NCBI GenBank assembly: GCA_947471745.1
Contig: CANJKZ010000010.1
Span: forward strand, 8,078,001-8,142,000
Direction of reading: 5' to 3'
From: Closterium sp. Naga37s-1
Taxonomy: Eukaryota > Streptophyta > Zygnematophyceae > Desmidiales > Closteriaceae
DNA length: 64,000 bases
Part shown: one piece after another, positions 60,001 to 64,000 of the stretch
Numbering within the stretch: the first letter of the stretch is position 1
How the letters are laid out: each line of letters starts with the position of its first letter
Position numbers and translations under genes: made by a program
Notes under the pieces: model-generated
What the model was told of the DNA's origin: nothing
Databases searched by the model: none
What the model saw: only the letters and a program-made list of their open reading frames with translations

Positions 60001-61108
60001 TCTTCGTCAGGCTCCTCGTGAGTGGCACGACACCCTTCGTTCTACCCTCGCTGACCTTGGTTTTCAGCCGTCGTCTGCCGACCCGTCGCTGTTCGTTCGT
60101 TGTGGCTCCACACCGTTCTTTGTTCTAGTCTACGTCGACGACCTGGTTTTCGCCACTGCTGACAGGGTTGCCTTGGCAGACGTGAAGTCCGAACTGCAGA
60201 AGAGACACACGTGCACTGACCTTGGTGAGCTGCGTCACTACCTTGGCCTGCAGATCACCAGGGACAGAGCTGCTTGCACCATTACACTCTCACAGTCACA
60301 CATGGTGCAGCAGGTCCTTCAGCGGTTCGAGCTTCAGCACTCCACAGTACAGCGCACACCTCTTGCTGTTGACCACAGACTCACTGGACCCTTTCCTGAC
60401 GAGCCGTTTGAGTCCAGTGGTCCCTACGCAGAGCTAGTGGGCTGCCTCATGTACCTGATGACTTGTACTCGCCCGGACCTCGCCTTCCCTCTCAGCGTCC
60501 TTGCTCGCTTTGTTGCGCCAGGGAGACACCGTCCTGTTCACTGGACGGCAGCTGTGAGGGTGGCGAAGTACCTAGCGACGACATCAGGCGTGGGGCTAGT
60601 TCTTGGTGGGCAGCAGCCTGTCGTACTTACTGGTCACTGTGACTCTTCTTACGCTGACGACGCTGAGACTCACAGGTCTACTCAGGGGTACTGTTTCAGC
60701 TTAGGTTCTGGAGCTGTTTCCTGGCGGTCCACGCGCTCCTCTTCAGTCTCGACCTCTACAGCTGAGGCTGAGATCTACGCTGGTGCCATGGCGGCACAGG
60801 AGCTGCGTTGGTTGACGTTTTTGCTCGCTGACCTTGGTGAGCGGCCGAGCTCTGCACCGACCTTGTTCACTGACAACAAGGCGTCGATTCTCCTCTGTCG
60901 TAAGCCGCGACTGGAGAGCAGAGTGAAGCACATTCACGTCAGGTACTTCCTTCTGCGAGAGTTGCAGAGACGTGGACAGGCTCGCTTCGAGTTTGTGGAG
61001 TCCGAGGCCAACACTGCTGACATCTTCACCAAGGCGCTTCCGCCTTGTGACCACCAAAGGTGTTGTGTGCAGTTAGGCCTTGTTGACACAGGTTCTAGTC
61101 GTGTATAG
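55100..61108 (+). CDS. gag-pol: Copia-3 Gag-Pol polyprotein (up to 2002 aa)
   Basis: The ATG at 55139 (MATPRVLRFDADGRPLEF) may be the real start; the frame is open from 55100. Gag covers residues to about 470, with a Gly-rich stretch and a CTYQV...C...H...C cluster like that of Copia-1. Protease: SFTLDSGASH near residue 526. A poly-glutamine insertion at 57030-57120 is followed by pre-integrase LWHHWTGHP...CGPC and integrase D-D-E at LHLDVWGP (about 796), HSDRGGEF (about 858) and QQNGVAERR (about 891). A long Pro/Gly/Gln linker precedes reverse transcriptase with LVYVDDLVF near 1677, then RNase H with DSSYADD, TAEAEIYAGAMAAQELRWL and TDNKASILLC. Gag and Pol are fused in one frame, as in Ty1/copia elements that regulate Gag level by other means. 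Confidence 0.93.
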
Positions 61109-61267
61109 GCTTGAGTTTACTGTTTGCTTTGCTTGTACTCTTGCTATACACACTTGTGAACTCTTGGACTGGCCTTGTGGCCACTGTTGCTTGTGCTCAG
61201 AATGTGTGGTGACGTTGTGATACACTTTTGGTTTTGCTAGACACCCCTCACTTAGGCTATGGGGGTG

Positions 61268-61377
61268 TGTCAAATGTTGTAGCCTGTAGTGAGGTTTGTC
61301 TTAGGGGGTACAGAGGTTAGGGTTTGTTATATGTACCCCAACTCACATCAATGACACCAACACTTCTATTCTTGACA
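61268..61377 (+). repeat. Copia-3 3' LTR (110 bp)
   Basis: Second copy of the 110-bp LTR, followed by TSD GTTTC. Confidence 0.94.
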
Positions 61378-61382
61378 GTTTC

Positions 61383-61504
61383 GACCATCTTTTTGCAACA
61401 GTGCTTTGATTCCTCCCGATTTCAAGCTGGGCCTCCCTTCACTATTTTGCCTGCTCGCTTTAAAAAAATGCATTATTACAGGAAGTTTACGTGCACAATC
61501 TCCT
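61383..61504. other. Host fragment next to the right inversion breakpoint
   Basis: 122 bases between the Copia-3 TSD and Copia-1 sequence. If the inversion is undone, its reverse complement directly follows the last exon of GT31 gene C. It then supplies an in-frame stop within about ten codons for a join near 61503. It shares a 25-bp stretch with the region upstream of gene D. Confidence 0.6.
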
Positions 61505-61792
61505 AGATCAATCACAAAGGTGCTTGGTTTCCCACAGTCTGCCCCCACCCTCTGGTGTGACAACCAGAGTACCATCCACATCTCTCAAGACCCTGTGTAT
61601 CACACCCGCACCAAGCATATTGAACTTCGGCACTTCTTCATCCGTGACCTTGTCCAACAGGAGCAGCTGAAAGTGGAATACGTTGCATCTGACTGCAACC
61701 TGGCTGAGCTGTTCACCAAGCCCCTTGGGAAAGTTCCCCACCACCGTCTCCTAGGCGCCATGGGGCTCTGTGCACCACCCTCTCTACCATGA
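61505..61792 (+). pseudogene. Copia-1 RNase H C-terminal fragment
   Basis: Reads CDNQSTIHISQDPVYHTRTK, HIELRHFFIRDLV and LAELFTKPLGKVPHHRL, the canonical C-terminal RNase H and tail of copia Pol, to a stop at 61790-61792. An ATG at 61406 lies in host sequence in the same frame and is fortuitous. Confidence 0.85.
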
Positions 61793-61816
61793 GTTCGATT
61801 GACGCCTATGGGGGGG

Positions 61817-62105
61817 TGTTAGTGTTAGCCTTCAATCTCACACTTTGTACTTTGTATTTTCTATATCCTAGAGTAGTGTAGTTTGCACATTGTGTTTGGT
61901 TGGGTGTACACCTACATCCCAACCAAACCCAAATGTAATCTCCAAGCAATCTCCAACCCACCAATTGGAGATTGCCTTGGGATTACCCCTAATCCCTAGG
62001 ATTGCCCCCGATTCCCTTCCCCATCCATTCCCTCCCCTTCTTGGATGTATTTAAAGAGCTTCAAGCTCATTACTAATGCATCGCTTCTAAGCCTAAGTTC
62101 TAAGA
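61817..62105 (+). repeat. Copia-1 3' LTR (289 bp)
   Basis: TGTTAGTGTTAG...TTCTAAGA, preceded by the polypurine tract CTATGGGGGGG. Full-length match to the reverse complement of 18917-19205 by eye. Confidence 0.93.
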
Positions 62106-62249
62106 GAGGCCGCCATCAACAATACCATCATACCATGTGCAGTGCGTGCACAGTACCATCATACCATGTGCGTGCACATTACCTGCTGCAAGCATCAACC
62201 TTCTCAGCATCATAATTCTCTGCACCATCGCACCGCACACCACCACCAG

Positions 62250-63574
62250 GTACCTAGCGCAGAACAACCTCTCTGGGTCCATCCCTGCAGCAATCGCCAA
62301 TCTCACTGCCCTTTCCTTCCTGTGAGCCCTTTCCTTCCTGTGAGCCCGTTTCTTCACGTTAATAGTGAAACCCCAGTGGGGTTCATCTGTTATGTGTGTG
62401 GCTGCGGAAACGTGTTCAAACGTGCGGAAAATGACCTTCCTCCTACCCAATCAGCCCCATCTGTCTTATGCCCAACTGTGCAACACGATGTGCCCACTCG
62501 TGCAACACAATGCACGTGGTGCCACCATCAGGGGCTTGGGAGGCAATCAGCTCACAGGGCGCATTCCTCCAGCCATCACCCGTCTCACCAATTTAGCCCT
62601 CCTGTACGTGCGCTGCTCTTCCACTGCGCTGCTCTTCCACTGCGCTGCTCTTCCACTGCGCTGCTCTTCCACTGCACTTCTCTTCCACCTGCGCTGCTCT
62701 GCCACTTACGCCGTGTGCTAGTCATTCTGTCAGGGCCTGCATGTGGAGGTTTGATGTGTGGCGCCGTAACTCGCACCGCACGCATCAAACCAGAGTCTAG
62801 CAGGACTGGTTTGCATGAGAACTCGTTTCAGGGTTTAGTTGTTCACTCCATTTGATTGTTCACTCTTCATCTATCATCTTTCTTGATCCTACGCCTTCTC
62901 TGTCTCGTTTCATGCTCGTTACAGCGACCTTTCATATAACAGCCGCATGGGTCAGCTGGAATGACTGTTGAGAATTCTTAATTGTCTCCTCCATCTCGTT
63001 GCATGCTCGCCACAGTGACCTGTCATATAAACAGCCTCATGTGTCTGCTGGAGTTACCAGTAGGCCTCATGAGGTCTATCAAAAGACCTCTATCTCGTTG
63101 CGTGTGCATGGCAGTGACCTGTCATACAACAGCCTCACGGGTCCCATTCCTGAATCCATAGGCGCTCTCTCTTCGCTCACCAGCCTGTGAGTCACTTGTC
63201 GTAGCATGTGATGTGATGTGAGTGACCACTGGTTAGCAACTTAACATACTGTTACCACCATTGAGAAACCCTTGGTTACCAATCGGCCATTTACTCAGAC
63301 TTACCATGTACACACGCTCACCATGTTCACCCGCTTACCATTTACGCCAGCATACCATGAACACCGGCTTACCATGTGATGTAGCCTCGATTGCATGCAT
63401 CCTCGATCGAATGCATACATCCTCGATCGATTGCATACATCCTTGATACTTGCAAGTGATAGAAGCTAAACAGTTGTGAGAAGTGCTCGTTGTTGTGAGC
63501 AGGAACCTAAGGCACAACAACCTCACCGGGTCCATTCCCACCTCCCTTGGCGCTCTTGCCAAAGGGATACTCGT
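62250..63574 (+). CDS. LRR gene, continuation: four 72-nt LRR exons on the plus strand (3' end outside window)
   Basis: Exons 62250-62321 (YLAQNNLSGSIPAAIANLTA...), 62532-62603 (GLGGNQLTGRIPPAI...), 63115-63186 (DLSYNSLTGPIPESIGALSS...) and 63503-63574 (NLRHNNLTGSIPTSLGAL...). Each is 72 nt, phase 2, with AG acceptor and GT donor, exactly like the minus-strand exons 38465-19314. Together with the Copia-1 TSD this indicates one gene interrupted by inversion. Two degenerate copies of the third exon start (DLSYNS) lie at about 62920-62965 and 63015-63055. A possible further exon start (FNGS) is at about 63890. Any transmembrane or kinase region would lie beyond 64000. Confidence 0.8.
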
Positions 63575-63589
63575 GTATGCTATACGCCA

Positions 63590-63775
63590 TGCCTTGCCAT
63601 GCCCCATGCCATGCCATGCCATGCCATGCCCCATGCTATGCCATGCCCCATGCCATGCCATGCCATGCCATGCCATGCCATGCCATGCCCCATGCCATGC
63701 CCCATGCTATGCCATGCCCCATGCCATGCCATGCCATGCCATTCCATGCCATCCCATGCTATTCATGGTAATCAT
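63590..63775. repeat. ATGCC repeat in an LRR intron
   Basis: Units of CATGC and CATGCCC directly downstream of LRR exon 63503-63574. A second short array of ACATGCTACACGGCACATTCC and related units runs from about 63905 to the window end. Confidence 0.9.
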
Positions 63776-64000
63776 GGGCTGATGATGCTTGCGCAACCCA
63801 TGGGACGATCAATGGCTGGCGTGTGAGATATCAAGTAACAGCAGGCAGTGTAATGCTGTGTAGCTCAAGCTGTGCACGTTTTTGCAGTTTCAACGGCTCC
63901 ACATGATGCTACACGGCACATTCCACATGCTACACGGCACATTCCACATGCTACACATGCTATTGCCACATGCTACACATGCTATTGCCACATGCTACTT

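Larger units (their letters stand above)
53973..61377 (+). mobile_element. Copia-3: intact Ty1/copia retrotransposon with 110-bp LTRs
   Basis: LTRs 53973-54082 and 61268-61377 are both 110 bp and appear identical. The TSD is GTTTC (53968-53972 and 61378-61382). The primer-binding region begins TGGTATCA directly after the LTR; only the first 8 bases fit initiator Met tRNA. The polypurine tract CTATGGGGGTG precedes the 3' LTR. One uninterrupted Gag-Pol frame makes this the only element in the window with no visible defect. Confidence 0.95.
61505..62105 (+). mobile_element. Copia-1, detached 3' end: RNase H C-terminus, polypurine tract and 3' LTR
   Basis: Starts in RNase H (RSITKVLGFPQSAPTLWCDN) almost exactly where the minus-strand piece stops (QEAR at 13876). 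Only about two codons appear to be missing between the pieces. It ends with a 289-bp LTR followed by GAGGC (62106-62110), the same TSD found outside the 5' LTR at 19206-19210. This is best explained as the same element, split by inversion. Confidence 0.9.

Noticed and set aside
61406-61504. Short N-terminal extension to the RNase H fragment
   Set aside because: This part is host sequence beyond the breakpoint. Only residues from about 61505 match copia RNase H.

Overview
The window looks like nuclear DNA from a plant-lineage eukaryote, most likely a streptophyte green alga. The reasons are spliced genes with GT/AG introns, a land-plant type GT31 hydroxyproline O-galactosyltransferase family, a leucine-rich-repeat (LRR) gene built from one 72-nt exon per repeat, Ty1/copia retrotransposons, and introns packed with minisatellites. 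The species is not readable from the sequence. I see no rRNA, no convincing tRNA, no CRISPR array and no bacterial features.

Layout: (1) 1-13875 holds three tandem plus-strand GT31 genes: A (3' end only), B (complete, 492 aa) and C (complete catalytic domain, last residues lost). (2) 13876-19205 is most of a minus-strand copia element (Copia-1: 5' LTR, gag, pol), cut off inside RNase H. (3) 19314-38465 is the 5' part of a minus-strand LRR gene (signal segment, LRRNT, at least 14 exact LRR exons) whose introns are filled with satellites, including about 3.3 kb of a 49-bp palindromic repeat. (4) 39485-43840 is a fourth complete GT31 gene, D (361 aa), on the minus strand. (5) 44479-61377 holds three retroelements, each with a perfect 5-bp target-site duplication (TSD): Copia-2 (425-bp LTRs), a 1.4-kb non-autonomous LTR element, and Copia-3 (110-bp identical LTRs, single 2002-codon Gag-Pol). 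(6) 61505-62105 is the missing RNase H end and 3' LTR of Copia-1, now on the plus strand. (7) 62250-63574 holds further LRR exons on the plus strand.

The main structural result is an apparent inversion of about 47.6 kb (about 13876-61504). The two Copia-1 pieces have identical 289-bp LTRs, complementary halves of RNase H and the same 5-bp TSD (GAGGC). Undoing the inversion makes all four GT31 genes co-directional. It also joins the two LRR gene halves into one gene carrying Copia-1 in an intron. An assembly error is the alternative explanation.

The second result is a dispersed family of short perfect palindromes with constant arms TTTTGAG and CTCAAAA around a variable but self-complementary 4-bp core (ACGT, TCGA, AATT, GCGC). 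They occur in introns, between genes, inside the coding exon of GT31 gene B and as the seed of two satellite arrays, and several have locus-specific inverted flanks. A third recurring pattern is minisatellites and partial exon copies anchored on exon/intron borders.

Functionally, the GT31 proteins would be Golgi enzymes that put the first galactose on hydroxyproline of arabinogalactan or extensin-like wall proteins. The LRR gene would encode a secreted or membrane receptor-type protein. No direct functional link between the two is visible.
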